The notes: a model not told the origin generated them from the sequence alone. Positions 36,006 through 58,784 are shown, numbered from the stretch's first letter. The stretch: DNA of 64,000 nt from Mesodorylaimus sp. YZB2_4 (GCA_030248295.1 JASANH010001727.1:124001-188000), one strand, 5' to 3'. Numbers and translations: made by a program.

Positions 36006-39000
36006 TCAGTTTGTCAACAGCCTGTGCAGCATATGGCCATACTGTTGCCATAAGTCATGCAGTCCATAAATGACATTGCATAGTCAAGGCATGTTGTCAA
36101 CAGAGCCAATGCAATGTTTAGCCCAGGGTTGACCGCACCTATTTTTTTGACCGTACCCGTGCGCGGGGTCTGGTACGGCCGCACCGTACTGTACGATGAA
36201 AAAACTCCATCTTGGCAGCCAAAAAGTTTAATTTTTCGCAAAAGATTTTATAGATACTGTATTTCAAGTAAAGGCTTTCTAACTCTGGTGTGCATCTCGA
36301 AAATTTTCATGCCATATATTCATCTACTCCTTCGCTGTGAACAGTGTGATCATCGTCGGGTTATAAGATACTGTAACCAAAAACAGCAATAAAGTGTGGA
36401 TAGCAGCCTAAAATCCTTGACTTCGAAGCGGGCTCCACTCCTTTGATATCGCTTATTACCAGAAATCCTTTTGCTTCATCATGCATTCATCCATCGTACG
36501 TATATGCTCAGACTGGATATGTCATGATCTACAATTACAATGATATGAGACCGTGCTACAAATCTGTGCCGCGAGCTTGGTGATCGATGCTCACACTGGA
36601 GATTCTAGACGCCTCCTGCTTCGATGTCTTGCACAAATGCCCACAAAATTTTTGAATGAAGATGGATGAGAGAACAGTGCAGAAAACATCTGTTGAAATT
36701 TAATTAACAAATGGGCTCCCTAACGCCAGCAGCGCTTCGAAATTTAGTCTTTTATGGACGCCCCTGTAGCATGCGCCGCGAATTCAGCAGCAGCGACTCC
36801 ATGAATGACCACATTTCAATTGCAAGGATGCAGCATTCTTAGCAGTACTTGGTAGAATTCATGAGGATCACAGCCCCAAAGTCATGTACTAGCATCAGGA
36901 TTATAAGATACATAAGATGCCCTGCGAGTAAATGCTTGAAATTTTGGTCACTTTTTTAGAGTCGGTTGTCCAGCAATCAGCAAAAAATTCATGAAATAAA
37001 ACTGTGAAAGGTGGCACATGTGGTTTGTAGCTACAGTTGGTTGCGTACGAAATACGCATACGCAAGGTTTGCGTATTGCGCATTGAAATTTGGATGCGTA
37101 TACGCATTCTAACCGATGTACGCATGTACGCATACGCAAACTGGCTTGTAAGCAATACATACAATGCGTACGCCAATACAAGCAGCTTGAGCTAAATTAT
37201 AAGTTATTGCGCAATTTTTTCCAACGATGGGGACGGTAGTTTCTTTGGCCTTTTATGATTATTCCCCATGTCGCCATAAATCTCTCACAAAAGCCTCATA
37301 AAGCCCCCAGCATAAAGAGAAGTTTTTTGTGCAACTTTGCACGCAGTGGTTCCTGTCCAGGCTTCACAGTAAGGAGTAAGTAGGATAGTTTGTAGCGATT
37401 CTGTAACTACGCTAATTTAACCTTATTTAGCCTCCACGGTTAGGATTTCTCATGTACATTATGTAGGAGACCAAGAGGAGTGGGTGGAAGAATTTGTATT
37501 CGATTCCGAGAAGTGATTCACTTGTTTGGAGTTCTGAGGTTGCTCAATGATGATCCCCCAAATGCTGGAATGCTGGAAAAAGACTTGCTTTTATCATCCA
37601 ATAGGGTCAAATGGAATTGCGGCAAGCATTCCTATAAGACATTTTAAGAACCCTGTTATTCTTAAAAGTTCTTGTAAGTGTTCTTATCCGAACTTTGTGC
37701 AAGAAACTTGGAGAGTCTTGGCAGATTTTTTGTAAGTCAGCAATGTTTTGTGAGCGTGTGGTCGCTACGCTGCAAACCTACAAAAGCTAAATTAGAATGT
37801 TATCTCAAAGAAACTTACAATTAGTCATTCAGGTCTGCGGCCTCAAAGTAGTGTTCAAGCGGGGCCCCGACCCCGCCCCCGAAAAAAATGTGGCGGGGAT
37901 TCACCCCCGAAAACTTTCCCACCATCGACATCGAAGAGACATCAATGAACATCAGCATTTTGCGCGATGTTGTGAGATGGCCTTGTAAAAAATATTGTGC
38001 TGTCTGCTTGGTGTGACGAGTCATCGTGCAATGCGCACATATTTGTCAGTGGAATGTGGTCAGTACTGGTAGTTGGAGCTAGCTAGCCTGCTTTTCTCTC
38101 AATAGTAAAATGTCCGAAGCGTGGTCCTATTTTGACAAAGTTTACAAGAAATTTTCAGCGTGCAAAATTTATGGTGAAAACCTTAACGTCATTGATAATT
38201 CTAAGGCTCAAGATGAGATCGACATGCAATAGCTTCGCCAGGCTCCTCACTGACATTGTTCACGTCTCTGCTAATCTGCAATAGATTTCCGTTATATGTG
38301 AGGGATCCCTGTAAAAATACAGGGTAAACTTCATGAAGTTTTTAGAGAGTGTCAAGAAATGAACATATTAGCAGACTTTGACAGTCAGAAAGCTTTTTCT
38401 CATCCCTGTCCTCGTCCCCGACCCACCCCGAACGTGGGAAGACTAACCCCGTCCCCGAAAAAATCACCCCCCCCCCCCCGGTCGTATTTTAACCAACCGT
38501 AGTCCAGGCTGACAAAAGATGATCGAGAAAGATCCTACCTGGCTACTGGTCACATGTACTCGCGTGTTTAGGGGTGCACTTCACTACATGACAGGAGGAA
38601 AGGTCTTAGCTGTGTCAGTTTTATCGCTTTTATCATGGCTTTCATGATGTTTTCAACAATCGATTTGTTCATAGATTTGTTTCCCGTGCCAGCCGTCAGA
38701 CTTGTGAGCCGCGTCATTCGAATTCGCCTACGCAAAGCCTAACAAGGCTTAATTTTCTCGTGTACACATATGTGGAATGAGTTGTCTTGAGAGACTGCAT
38801 GGTTGTCATATTCGCACTTCCGAAATCGTGTTTTTGTATCTTCTTTGTGATTTGTCTCGTCTGCTTGTACCCGATTGTTTTTTAGACCCTGAGTGCGCTT
38901 CAGAGTTTGTCTAATGAATAAAAAATGATGATGCTAGGCCACTATTGCATGCAGTGGTCAAACAGGGAGATTCGACTGGTTGATAAATCACGGAAGTCAC

Positions 39001-39544
39001 GCTGAAAACCATAACCTGGCCTAGTTTTGGACATGCAGTGATGGCCATCCTGCACAGTTAGATCATCTTCAGAAAGGACAGCCATCTGGAGTCCAACGTT
39101 CGCATTGCAGCCAAGGGGATAGATGCACTACCGATCTGTGACTGCCACTGTTAGTTCTTGTCAGAGTGTCCTGTCATCTGTATCCGTAAAGACTGTGACT
39201 ATCGTCGACCGGACAGTCGATCCTCTCACTTGCTTCCACACCACAACGCTTATTCCCGCTATAATGGCTTAGTGATACGTGAAACATTGATCTTTCAAGC
39301 ATTGGTCAATACACTGCATGATCGATACAACTACCCACCGCCATGGTATGGTCACGGGAAACACGCATATACACAGCCGACTTGAAATTCGACTTTCAAG
39401 TTACGCGCTGAAATGCAATAAAGTGCCATTGCTGTCTGCTGAAGGCGGGAATTTTATAACTGGGTCGAAGGTCGTTGACACGCGACTTCAATCCGGCTGT
39501 TGTTCCGGTTGTCACGTTTCCACAGAATATTATTTGTCTTCGTA
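36006..39544. other. Intergenic, repeat-rich, no gene seen
   Basis: Contains ACGCATACGC-type repeats at 37045-37150, a CCCCGACCCCG array at 37858-37920 with a related one at 38410-38480 ending in a C13 tract, and GTACCGTAC-type repeats near 36150-36195. None of the short frames has family or splice support. Confidence 0.45.
37045..37150. repeat. ACGCATACGC-type degenerate repeat cluster
   Basis: Direct and inverted copies of TGCGTATGCGT within about 100 bases (TACGCATACGCAAGG, GATGCGTATACGCATTC, TACGCATGTACGCATACGC). Similar in style to the other short-motif arrays of the window. Confidence 0.6.
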
Positions 39545-42500
39545 ATGGCTTTACCAGCATGGTTAATCGATGTGGCTAACCGTGCGGGGCACCTGCTCTA
39601 TCGATATTTCTATCGTTATCTGACCGTGGCCGAAGTTGGCGAACGATGGGCAATGTTCAACAATTTGGTGTTTTTCTTTTGCGTTTGCGTCGCAATGTTA
39701 TATTTGGCCAAGGTGAGATCAGGGTTTTTAGCTACTGTTGATTTGAAATCGATGAGCGGGCTGGACTTCGCCCTAATCATATTTAGATCAGCTATGTAAA
39801 TTAGCACGGGCGGGCCAGGTTGAGCGCCCGTAAGACAGGGGCGCCAACTTGGCCAGGGTGTGCCTAATCATAATTGGCAGTACATAGACGATCGGCTAAT
39901 GGTTTCTAATTACTTACATGTGGTGGGAGCTCATCTGGAGACAAAGACCTAAGCCCCCATCTGGATAGATTGGTCTGCAGCCGGATAGCATATCTAGTTT
40001 GATCCAGACTTCGAAGGGAGGGGAGCTAGGAAGGGCCTGCCTGAAATAGTTGTTTCTCGCCTTGGTAGGCCTGGAGAGAGGTCTGTACGGATTGGTGAGG
40101 AACTACATCCTGTGCTGGTCCTGGTGGGGTGTGACGGCCGTACGCAGGGAATCTATGTGCTTATGCATATTCTGTCGCCAACACTAAGTGTACATTGAAA
40201 CCAGGCGGACTCCTTTGCAGCCGTGGGGACTGCGTAAATGGAATCGAAACGTAGTCAATAACAGACGCCGTCTTCGCGCTTTGGCTTTCCGGAAGTTAAA
40301 CGAGGAATTATCCGAAGCATCCGATGAACAACAGGCCGAACGTAGGCAAATCACCGAACTCACATTCGCCCAATTACAAGGTTCGTTCCATTTTTTAAAA
40401 GTAACTGTATTCATCTGAATTTGCACCTATAACCGCTGACTTTGTGATGAAAGAATGTCACCGGGCGGCCTACAAATTATCGACAGCTCAAATATTTGAA
40501 TTCGCGCGGATTTCTAGTTACTCAGCAGGTTCAAGCTACTTATCACAAAACAGGCTGGATAGTAGGTGCGCGACGGTAATTTTTTAAAAACATGTCTAAA
40601 AATATCTTTAAAATAGTCAGGAATCAAGTCACAAATACAAAGGTACTGTACTTTTCGAATAATTCGTGAAAAGAGATCTAAAATTTCACTATCTCGCCTT
40701 TTTTGTGGTAAGCAGCTTGAACCTACTGAGCAATCCGCGCGAATTCAAATTTTCGACATGTCGATGCCTTGTAGGCTTTGAAGGGATTTTTGGCTACAGT
40801 GGCCTGTAATATCAGCAGAATTGTTCAATGCGGTCATTTTTTGGTTTAAAGTTTAAAAGTTCAGGTCGGAAATTTTTTGCTGCATTTGAGTTTTTTTTGT
40901 AGATGAGCTTCAAAACGAACGGATTTCGGCATCGGAGGTTATCGATGCATTTCGATGGAAAGCATTGGAATGTCAAGAAAAATACAATTGTATTGTTGAA
41001 TTTATTAAAGAAGCGCCAAAAATGGCCGAAGAATTGGATGAAAAATATAAAGGTCAAAGAAAACCAGCGTTGTTTGGAATTCCGTTTAGTGTTAAAGAAA
41101 ATTTTTGCGTATGTCAGAAATTGATTGTGAAAGTCTGAGGTTTTAGAATGTTATAAGACTTTTATTGATTTCAGATGGTCGGCTATGAATGCAGTCGGGG
41201 ATTGGCCAAGGATTTGGAATGGCCTATGAAAGAGGAGTGCTCATTGGTCGGCCATCTGAGATGTTTAGGTGCCATTCCTCTTGTTCGGACGACCATCCCC
41301 CAAACTATGCTCAGTTACATGTGCTCGAGTCCAGCGTTCGGGACCACGGTCAACCCGTATGACGTTACCAGGTGAGAGGGTGCCCTAATCTGGATTATTG
41401 GATTACTGATCCCCTGGCTGGGACACGTCAAACCCCTCGGGTCGATGTTTATGTGTCCTCCGTCTGCCAATTTTGGTTGAAATACTCAGGATCAGTTTTC
41501 TGATCAGTGACTGAAACTTCATCCTGACGGGTGACTGGTTGAAATGATCCATGTCCATGTTTGTGCTGGTGGGTGACCATTGGCGTTGCTATGCTGAAAC
41601 ATGGCCTGGGTTTTAGAACCCCTGGCGGCTCATCGGGCGGCGAGACGTGTCTTATCGCGGCTGGTGGGTGCCCGTTCGGAATTGGAAGTGACATCGGTGG
41701 CAGTATGCGAATTCCAACCCATTTCTGTGGTGTTACGTCTTTGAAACCGACATCAGGTATGTTTCGAATGTTAGAAATTTGGAATTCGCGCGCTGCGTAT
41801 GACATTCTGGTATGGGGGGGGGGGGAAGTAGTGCATCGATGTGGGTGGCATGAGCGCAATAGCATGGAGGGGGAGTGTCCGTGGCCCCAGTCATGCACAT
41901 ACTATAGGTATCCCCCCCTGATAAAGGTATGGTCGGTGCTCAGTCAATGGTGCAGGGATCAAAGAAGGCCAGGCTGGAAAACCTGGAAAAGTCAGGGAAT
42001 CTGAGAATCAGGCAAAATGGACATTTTAGATCCAAAATCAGAGAAAACTGAGAATGGCATTTCAAAGTTCCACATTTCAAATCATCTGCCTTTTCTATGT
42101 GCCTGTTGATCACGCTGGATATCATTGAATTAGTTGAAATTAATTTCGTAGTCATATAGCGATGTGGAAATAATCATGAAAAAATCAAATGTTTGTCTGG
42201 AAAACTCAGGAGAAATTATTTCCCGCTCTGTCTATGAACCCTGATGTGGACTTTAAGTGGCTGTGGACTCGATATTTAGGCAGTAGTGTCAGCACAGACA
42301 AACTGCGATGAGCATCATCAGAGCGTCAGTAAATTATGTTGATCATCACACTTGTTAGCCTGGGGATTTCAAACTTTATTGTAGGATTTCAAAAGTCCAA
42401 GTCGGGGGAGTTAACCCTGGTTGTTTTTAGTTCAACAGCACCTATTCTATTCTAATCTTTCTTTTGCGAAGTTTTCTTAGAAAGAATCTCATAATTAGCA

Positions 42501-43631
42501 ATAGAAATACACAAAAATTTTAGCCTTGAGCTGGAATCGAACTCGCTTTAGTATGTTCGCTAAACTTTAGTCTTAGAAGCTTAAGTTCGGGTTCGATTCC
42601 CGTTTAGGGTAAAAGTTTTTGTGCGTAGTACATGTGTTGATTCCATTTCAGGACGTCTGAAAGCAGTTGGATTTCGAGCAGGCGTACCGGGTGTTGTCAA
42701 GATGGCGTGGAGTTGTGGGTTTTTCAGCAAGGATGTGCAAACGCAAGTTCGTCTCCTGCAGTTGACGCTGGTGCCCGAGTATTTCAGCCGGATACCATCG
42801 ATGGTGCCGATGGTGTTCGATGAGGGCAGGCGTGGTCGGGTACTGCGTATTGGTTACTACGACGAGGACGGTTGGTTTGCATCAGTGCCAGCAGTGAAGG
42901 AGGCTGTGCACAGGGCTAAGCGTATATTGGAATCGGCCGGGCACGAGCTGGTGCCATTTTCGATCCCCGAACCGGAGCGAGCTATGCGCCTGATGCTCAA
43001 GTGTCTGTTTCCGGACAATGGTTCGTATTGGTTGAGTAATTTGGAGTACGAGGATGTGGACAAGCACTTGCGGGTGACCCAGCGTCTGCTGTCCATCCCA
43101 GTCTGGGTTAGGTGGTTGGTGAGTCGTCTGGTGGCCCCTTTCGATGCCAAGGCCAGCTGGGTGATGGGTTCGTATGTGCGTGGATTGCAAGACCTACGAG
43201 CCACATTCGAGGATGCGGACAAGTATATTTTACAGTTTCAAGAGCATTGGAGGCAATGCAAAGTGGACGCTGTGGTTGGCACTGTTCTGCCGTTTCCAGC
43301 AGTCCAGCACGAATATCCGACCAAGATTGGGCAGGCGGTGTTCGCCACGGGGATTTACAATCTGTTGGATTTCCCCGCGGGTGTGGTCAATGTGGGCAGG
43401 GTGAGCAGGGAGGAGGAGGAGGCCATGAGCGAGTACCCCAGTGCCCAGGCGGCCCAACGATTCCTGCAACATCCCTTGTATAAGATGGTGCGCAAGGCCA
43501 TGGCGGGGAGTGCGGGCTTGCCGGTGGGGGTGCAAGTGGTAACGGCCCCGTTCCAAGAAGAGCTGTGCCTGCGTGTTATGAAGGCCATCGAGGCTGGCCA
43601 GGTGGACGCTGGTCAGGGGCACGAAGACTAA
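39545..43631 (+). CDS. FAAH: Fatty acid amide hydrolase (amidase-signature enzyme)
   Basis: FAAH hydrolyses fatty-acid amides such as anandamide at internal membranes. Exons are 39545-39712, 40221-40380, 40903-41108, 41175-41371, 41617-41756 and 42652-43631; phases fit at every joint and the product is 616 residues. An N-terminal membrane helix ([16 protein letters not shown]) is present. The catalytic Lys lies in PFSVKENF (residue 174), the cis-Ser is S249 in GGSSGGE and the nucleophile S273 in [11 protein letters not shown], with the 24-residue spacing of the mammalian enzyme. [24 protein letters not shown] and the C-terminal QEELCLRVM block also match. The start could lie one ATG upstream, at 39500. 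An intron contains a tRNA-like foldback (42524-42609). GC rises in the last exon. Confidence 0.95.
42524..42609. repeat. Head-to-head tRNA T-arm foldback in FAAH intron
   Basis: The left arm holds CTGGAATCGAACTCG and the right arm GGGTTCGATTCCCG; the two are inverted copies that pair over about 25 bp, each carrying a B-box/T-loop sequence. Neither half is a complete tRNA. Confidence 0.65.
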
Positions 43632-44155
43632 GGGTGTGTTGTAAGAGGTGGGTGCTGGTGGTCTGACGCGATTGTGGGTGAAGGTGGATTGTGATCGCGT
43701 GTCATATTTATCTGTATGCCTAAAGTAGAGTGCATAGTTTGCTGCAGCTTTTTACCCCAAAAGAATGAAATCTGACGGCTACAGGCCACTCAGAGGGGTC
43801 TTGTTGGTGAGGAAATACTGCATGAACCGTCGTCATTTTAAAAGTGTCTGGAGACTTGTGAATTTTGCTGTTCGTGATACAGTCACAAGGTATCGATCTA
43901 TCGATTTTTTGCCAGAGTAAGTTTCCAGTGCAGCTTTGGTGAATGGCTGTGTTATGTCACTTATCGATTGATTTTAGTAATTGTCTAGGTTTGCAGACCT
44001 GGTAACGGGGATATTGGATGGAAGGACGGGAGTAAACCTTAGCAAAACTAATTGTCGTATACCTCGAAATAAGCTTTACCAAATTAGGGCGGCATAGGCC
44101 ATAAACTATGCGAGTAGTGACTAGTCACCGAGACATCTAGCGCCTATCGCTGGCT
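43632..44155. other. Intergenic between convergent genes
   Basis: Holds the 3' ends of FAAH (+) and the unrecognised gene (-). No other gene seen. Confidence 0.5.
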
Positions 44156-45607
44156 CTAGTACCTGGACGCGTAGGCCCGGTCGAAGCTGCCGTGGCCGAG
44201 GGCGGTGCCGACCCGATGCTCCTTCTCGCGCTCGCTCTGCCAGTACTTGGGGGTGAAGTGGGTCTTGTTGTCAGTGATGCCCATCAGGGCTGGTGTCGAG
44301 TAGTAGCGTTGGTTGAAGTGCTTGACAGCATTCTCCACGTCCGAGTAGCCTTCCTTGTCCTCCCCGCTCTGACTACGAGCACCGCCCCGCGCCCGCTCCA
44401 CGCCTGATCCATAGTTGGGACTGGTGCGCAGCTTGGCCTGGTACATGCTCAGAGCGTTGTCCACGTAGCCGGACGATGAGCGATCACGCTGGGCTGAAAC
44501 AGTGGTCCGCAGGGTAGAGGCGCAGTGGGGACGAGTCAAAAAGGATTTGGAACGCCAGGGATTCGAACTTCGATGAAATGAGCTCCGAAATAAGGCAAGG
44601 CGGTCCCAATTATTTTTGGAGGTCCCTTTTTACAGGCAACACAAGATTCAAAAAAGTTTGGGCCGACCAGGATTCGAACTTCAGCAGAGACCTTCCAATG
44701 CATTGGCTGACCAAATTACTTTCACTTTGACAAAAATTTGGCGCATTATGGTGCCCCATACCTTGGGTAGAAATACCCACATTTTAAAAAGGTTTGGAGT
44801 GAGAGGGGTTCGAACCCTGACCTAGGACTCTAGCCTACCATAGTGCCCTCGAGTATTGGCCGACGAGTCGAGTATGCTCATGATAGGACTGTAGGCGTAT
44901 TGGGTGGTGCCGAAGGGCACGTTGCGGTGACGGATAAATGGGTAACGGTCCACGAATCGTTGGTGGTACAGACCTGAAATTGAGGAGATTCCCCGGCTCT
45001 GGCTGACAAGTTGTTTGGGACTGATACGAAATCAGTGGCAATATCAGGGGTCTGCAGGTGCTTACCCACTTTAGGATACCAATCGATTTCGTTGGGTGTG
45101 TAGTAGTAGCTGGGCAGGTAGGTGACTGTGGGCAGTGGGAAGGCGGCAGAGTGACTGCGTGCCAGCACGCTCCCAGGGGCCAGGCTATCGAAAGATCTAG
45201 AGCGTGGTAAATGAGCGAATCCTGGTGCCGGCTGCGACAGGCCGCCCGCAGTGGGTCGCGGGAAATAACGCGATGTCAAGGCATCATCTGAAATCAAAGT
45301 GACCAGTGTAAGCCCCATAACTATTTTGGGCGGGAAATTCGAACTGGTGGGAACTTGTTCTTGCCGAAATTCTAAACCATTACAACTATTCGACTCCGAC
45401 CGTCAAACATAACGACTGGGAGTTTACTCATGCGACTGCATTTGCAACTGACGTCTCCCAGCCATGGGAGATCGATAATCGCTTGCACCGCTGATGATTT
45501 GGGTGCCAAATGGCGGCAATTCAAAATGGAATCCCATACTTACTCAAAATATCATCGAAATGTGTGGTCTTCTTGTAATACAAAGATCGATGGGTGCTCA
45601 AATCCAT
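44156..45607 (-). CDS. Unrecognised Tyr/Arg/Ser-rich protein, four exons
   Basis: Exons are 45544-45607, 45066-45287, 44839-44973 and 44156-44493. All joints are phase 1 with good sites (GTAAGT, GTAAGC and GTAGGC donors; TTTCAG acceptors), giving 252 residues. The sequence is rich in Tyr, Arg, Ser and Pro with no long hydrophobic stretch: ALTSRYFPRPTAGG, YLPSYYYTPNEIDWYPKV, YHQRFVDRYPFIRHRN and VKHFNQRYYSTPALMG. Repeated (R/H)xxRY-type segments suggest a structural or disordered protein, but I do not recognise a family. The first exon is short and rests on phase and an ATG in frame. The last intron (44494-44838) carries three tRNA-like segments. Confidence 0.7.
44540..44838 (-). repeat. Three tRNA-like segments in one intron
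   Basis: On the minus strand three B-box-like sequences occur: GGGTTCGAACCCC near 44805-44817, AGTTCGAATCCTGGT near 44667-44685, and AGTTCGAATCCCTGG near 44550-44572. Each has A-box-like sequence 40-60 bp upstream (GGTAGGCTAGAGTCC; TTGGTCAGCCAATGC). They are degenerate and are probably SINE heads or tRNA pseudogenes. Confidence 0.55.
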
Positions 45608-46398
45608 TCTTATCAAAATCCAATCAAATCTAACTCACTCGCAAAACGAAATTTTACAAAGCTAAGACGTAAAATCTTCTTTACTGCTTCTACTTCGAGA
45701 TTCGAGCATCCACTGCCAAACCCACTACGTCGACTGCTCTTCTCTCGAAGCCTCCTCTCATCTATGCACCATTCCTCGCTCACCTAAACTTACGCCTGAA
45801 GGCAGTTCGCAGAAGCTCAGTTTCCCTTTTCACCATGGCCCCTTCGAAACTTAGCTTTCCATCCAACAGGCTTCCTCGTTTGCGTGCCCAACGCGGCTGT
45901 TCCTAGGTCGCTGTGCGCATCACTCCTCCCCCCCCCCCATAGTGTGCATTGACTCGACCAATCTCGAAACCACATTATTCCTCGAATATGGCCTTGGTCA
46001 GGCCGCAAGTATGCAAACCGGATGCATCAGATAACAGGCCCACACGCAGTGCCTGGAAAACTAGTATTTGTACAGGCCCATAGGCACGTTATCATAGGAA
46101 ACACCTGCACTCACTACCGCATAATTCAACGCACCATGGAAAAATAAGCCGTGCATAAAGCCAGACGCTATTCATAACAGTCTACCATTCCCACATGTCA
46201 ATAGTTCACACAAGTTCGTAGCTGCACTCCGAGTCCTGCATCCACAAAATAGTAAATCTCGCTTAAATAACCCCAGCGCACAAGACGAGACACCCAGTTG
46301 GTCCCGTTCGACGACACGCCCATCTCGGCCACGATCACTTCTTGGCCCTGCAATCAACACTTGTCAGCCACAGCCCTCGCCAATCCAACATGCCTCAC
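45608..46398. other. Intergenic, no gene seen
   Basis: Contains a C11 tract near 45927 and the 3' flank of the kinase gene. A minus-strand open frame at 46172-46360 follows a GTGAGT that overlaps the kinase stop codon, so an alternative 3' exon cannot be excluded. Confidence 0.4.
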
Positions 46399-55912
<9,514 letters not shown>

Positions 55913-55947
55913 GGCTATATTCGTAAAATGTTATCCTCGTCACGTCA

Positions 55948-55957
55948 CTTTTATATA
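55948..55957 (-). promoter_or_regulatory. TATA box before putative first kinase exon
   Basis: TATATAAAAG on the minus strand, about 36 bp upstream of the ATG at 55912. This predicts a very short leader and supports a transcription start for the exon at 55691-55912. Confidence 0.5.
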
Positions 55958-57842
55958 ACTCCTTGAAAAGCAGACACACGACGAGTAGTTATCCAGGAAT
56001 CGGGAGGTGAAAACTCCAACCAAACCACGGGCACGTAGCACAAATCGACAGTGTGGGGGCAGTGACTGAGAGACGAGTAGACCGACTGAACGATACAATA
56101 CAAACCGAGCCAACCAAAGAAAACGGCATCGAACGCGCTACAGTTTTATCATTATTTACACTAAAGCAGTCGCCGTGCCAGCTTGCATCGAAAACCGTCT
56201 CAACTTCAACCGCGCACAGTACACCCATTAGGCCGTGCTATGCCACGCCACGCCACTTATTGCCAGCCGCCCAGATGAGCACGACCCCCCATGGATGACC
56301 ACTCGTGCTCAACGACCATCGAGGCAACACTTCTTATGGTCAAACCTTAAATTCGGGGACTGTTCATGTGTTACATCGCCAAAGTCACGTAATGCCAGTG
56401 GCTTATTGCATTACAACCTAATCACGTGATCCGCACGTGCAACCAAAATTAGTATTGCTAAAGACTAGTACTATTAAATAAAATTGAATAACTTCCTTGG
56501 CTATGTTCGAAACGGCTTGGATTAATGGCGAGGCGGGTGACGCCATTGACAAAAAACGTTCTTAGCAAACACCTGCAAGCATGGCTAGGCGGCGCGTAGA
56601 TCACGCAAAAAACATGATCCTATGAATACCAAACACGCCATTACGACTAAAAGCCCATGCCGTTACGACATATGAATGAGATAAGATTAGGGGCGAATTG
56701 TCACGGTATGAATAGCCATCAAAAAAGGGCACAATGCATCAAATCGGGCATTCCAGACAGATAATAACGCCCACTTGTTTCACCCAGTTATAGCCATATA
56801 CATGAGAAACACCTAGACTTATAAGAATAATTTATTCGCTTTCAGGTAAAACATGTATTTTTAATTTCATAAAATATACACCTATCTGATTTCACTTTTT
56901 ACCTTCACGAAGCTGCATGAGACGCGAAAAAAATGAAGTTAAAAATTTATTCCTACCTCGCCTACAGCATGGGTAAAATGGCAGGGTTTTGCGAAATTTT
57001 TCCTCAGGCATAAACAAAACAAAAAGGATTTCTCACACTTACATTTTGAACAATCAGCGCCATTATTCACGCATGTAAATTTCACGCCACCCGAATTTTC
57101 GAGAATCGGTTCAATGAAAAGCCGTTTTTAGAGATTTCGGACATAAAAAGGGATTTGTTTGCGAATCGCATCAATATTGCAACATCGCCAAACAACCAGC
57201 TTGGAATTTCAAATGGGGAATGAAAATAAGATGAAAATTGGCAGCAAGTCAACGCATTTCGCCCACAATACAGATTTTTGGGATTTCGGGTCGCAATCGC
57301 AAGCAATCAACCGACCGCCCGCACACGCGCCGCATAAGCGTAAGTCACGATTGTCGTAAGCATTTATAAAGCGGGAAATTCGAACTTGAAATCTTCGGAG
57401 CACAAGGATGTAGTTTTCAGTAATGCAATTCCGAATTTCTGAATGTAGAAGTATTTATTATTGCAATAAAGCAGCTTTTACTGGACATGCTTGAATTTGA
57501 CAGCGATATTTTTAAAAATCAATCTTAAAAACGCGGGAAATTCGAAATTGAAGTAATCGCTGCTGGTGATGCGCAGTAGTGAAAAATAAGATCTTTACTG
57601 CAACGTGTTGGTCTAGTTCCGATGCTGTTTCACCGAATTTTTTCACTGACTGTGAGGTCAGCACACGATGAACTAGCTCGTTCGCCCGGCTGTACCTCGC
57701 AGCGCTTATTGTCAGATGTCCAGTGGGAATATGTTAGCTTGAAAGCATAAAGCTGGCAATGAGCCCTTATGTAATTATGTCATGTCATACTTTATCCATA
57801 GCCAAGCACCATACACCACTCGCTGGCTAAGGAACACATATT
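55958..57842. other. Intergenic, no gene seen
   Basis: Contains two copies of the GCGGGAAATTCGAA motif (57370 and 57534). Short frames here have no splice or family support. Confidence 0.4.
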
Positions 57843-57925
57843 TGACAATCGTTTTGTACCCAGGCGGGAGTCGAACCCTCCCCTCTAAGTGCGCACCCAG
57901 CGTGAGAGTCAGACGCCTTGACCAG
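57843..57925 (-). mobile_element. tRNA-derived SINE family B, copy 3, interrupted
   Basis: The plus strand reads GGCGGGAGTCGAACCCTCCC, GTGCGCACCCAGCGTGAGAG and CAGACGCCTTGACCAG, matching copy 2. The expected GGCCAC head resumes at 58785 (GGCCACAAGC), 859 bp away, so the SINE was split by another insertion. Confidence 0.75.
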
Positions 57926-58784
57926 CAGGGGCGTAGCCAGCAGGGGTTGCGGGGCTGCCAGGCAGCCTGTGGCAAGAATTTTCGTGTACAGGTAGCGCAC
58001 GGTACCTCGGCACTTTCTGGTGCTCTCTTCAGGACTGACCACCGATAAAGAATGGGGAGAATTTCAAGAGTCCCACGAGTGCTGCTTATACTGTAGTTGT
58101 CAAGCACGATGGGTCGACCAAGTTGGGGGAAGACAGGGGAAAAGTGAAGTTGTGGATCACGATCCTTGGCGCTGCTGTTCAGTTTTGTCCCCCCCCCCCC
58201 CGTGGTTTTCAGTCAGCCGGTTTTGTTTAACAGCAGTCAGTTTGTTTTTGATTAGAATTTTAAAGCGTCCTTTCCTCGAGGGGTTTCGGGTTTATGTGGA
58301 GACTGGTGAATTCGATATCACTGATCAATCTTTCTTGCATGAGTTTTGTCAGGAAACCAGTACAAGGCCCACCTAAAAATGCGTACGAGGCTTCGTCCGC
58401 TTACTTAAAAATTGGTTTCTGATGATTTCTAAATTGCTTTAAGTGAGCGACGCTGTTGATGATACCGTGATTATAAGTTTCGCGAAATATAATTAGAGGC
58501 TGAAGTTGAAATGACACAGTAGTTTGTCCGTTGATCTGTATTTTTTATTTATGATTGAATATACATACTGCACGAGTCAGCAGGGCCCAAATTGAAAAAC
58601 CTCCAAACCACCAGAAAATGATCTGCAATGATGCCAGAGAGAGCTACTCTGACCAGGATTTTAAAATTTTTGCCTCTGGCGGGGCGGGGCCTACCCCCCC
58701 TCGCAATGGGCTACCTCACTGACCACTGCCATTGACTTTCTCTCTCCCTATGGCAGCCCCCAAAAAATCCTGGCTACGCCACTG
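57926..58784. mobile_element. TIR element (CAGGGGCGTAGCCAG) nested in a SINE
   Basis: The ends are CAGGGGCGTAGCCAG and the inverted CTGGCTACGCCACTG, followed inward by GGGGCTGCCA on both sides. The CAG(G/T)GGCGTAGCCAG terminus resembles many hAT elements, but a clear 8-bp target duplication is not visible. It contains a C12 tract near 58190 and no intact transposase. Confidence 0.75.

Noticed and set aside
46172..46360. Extra 3' exon of the kinase
   Set aside because: A GTGAGT overlaps the stop codon, but the C terminus already ends as in GCK-III kinases and the extra frame shows no similarity; kept only as a possibility.
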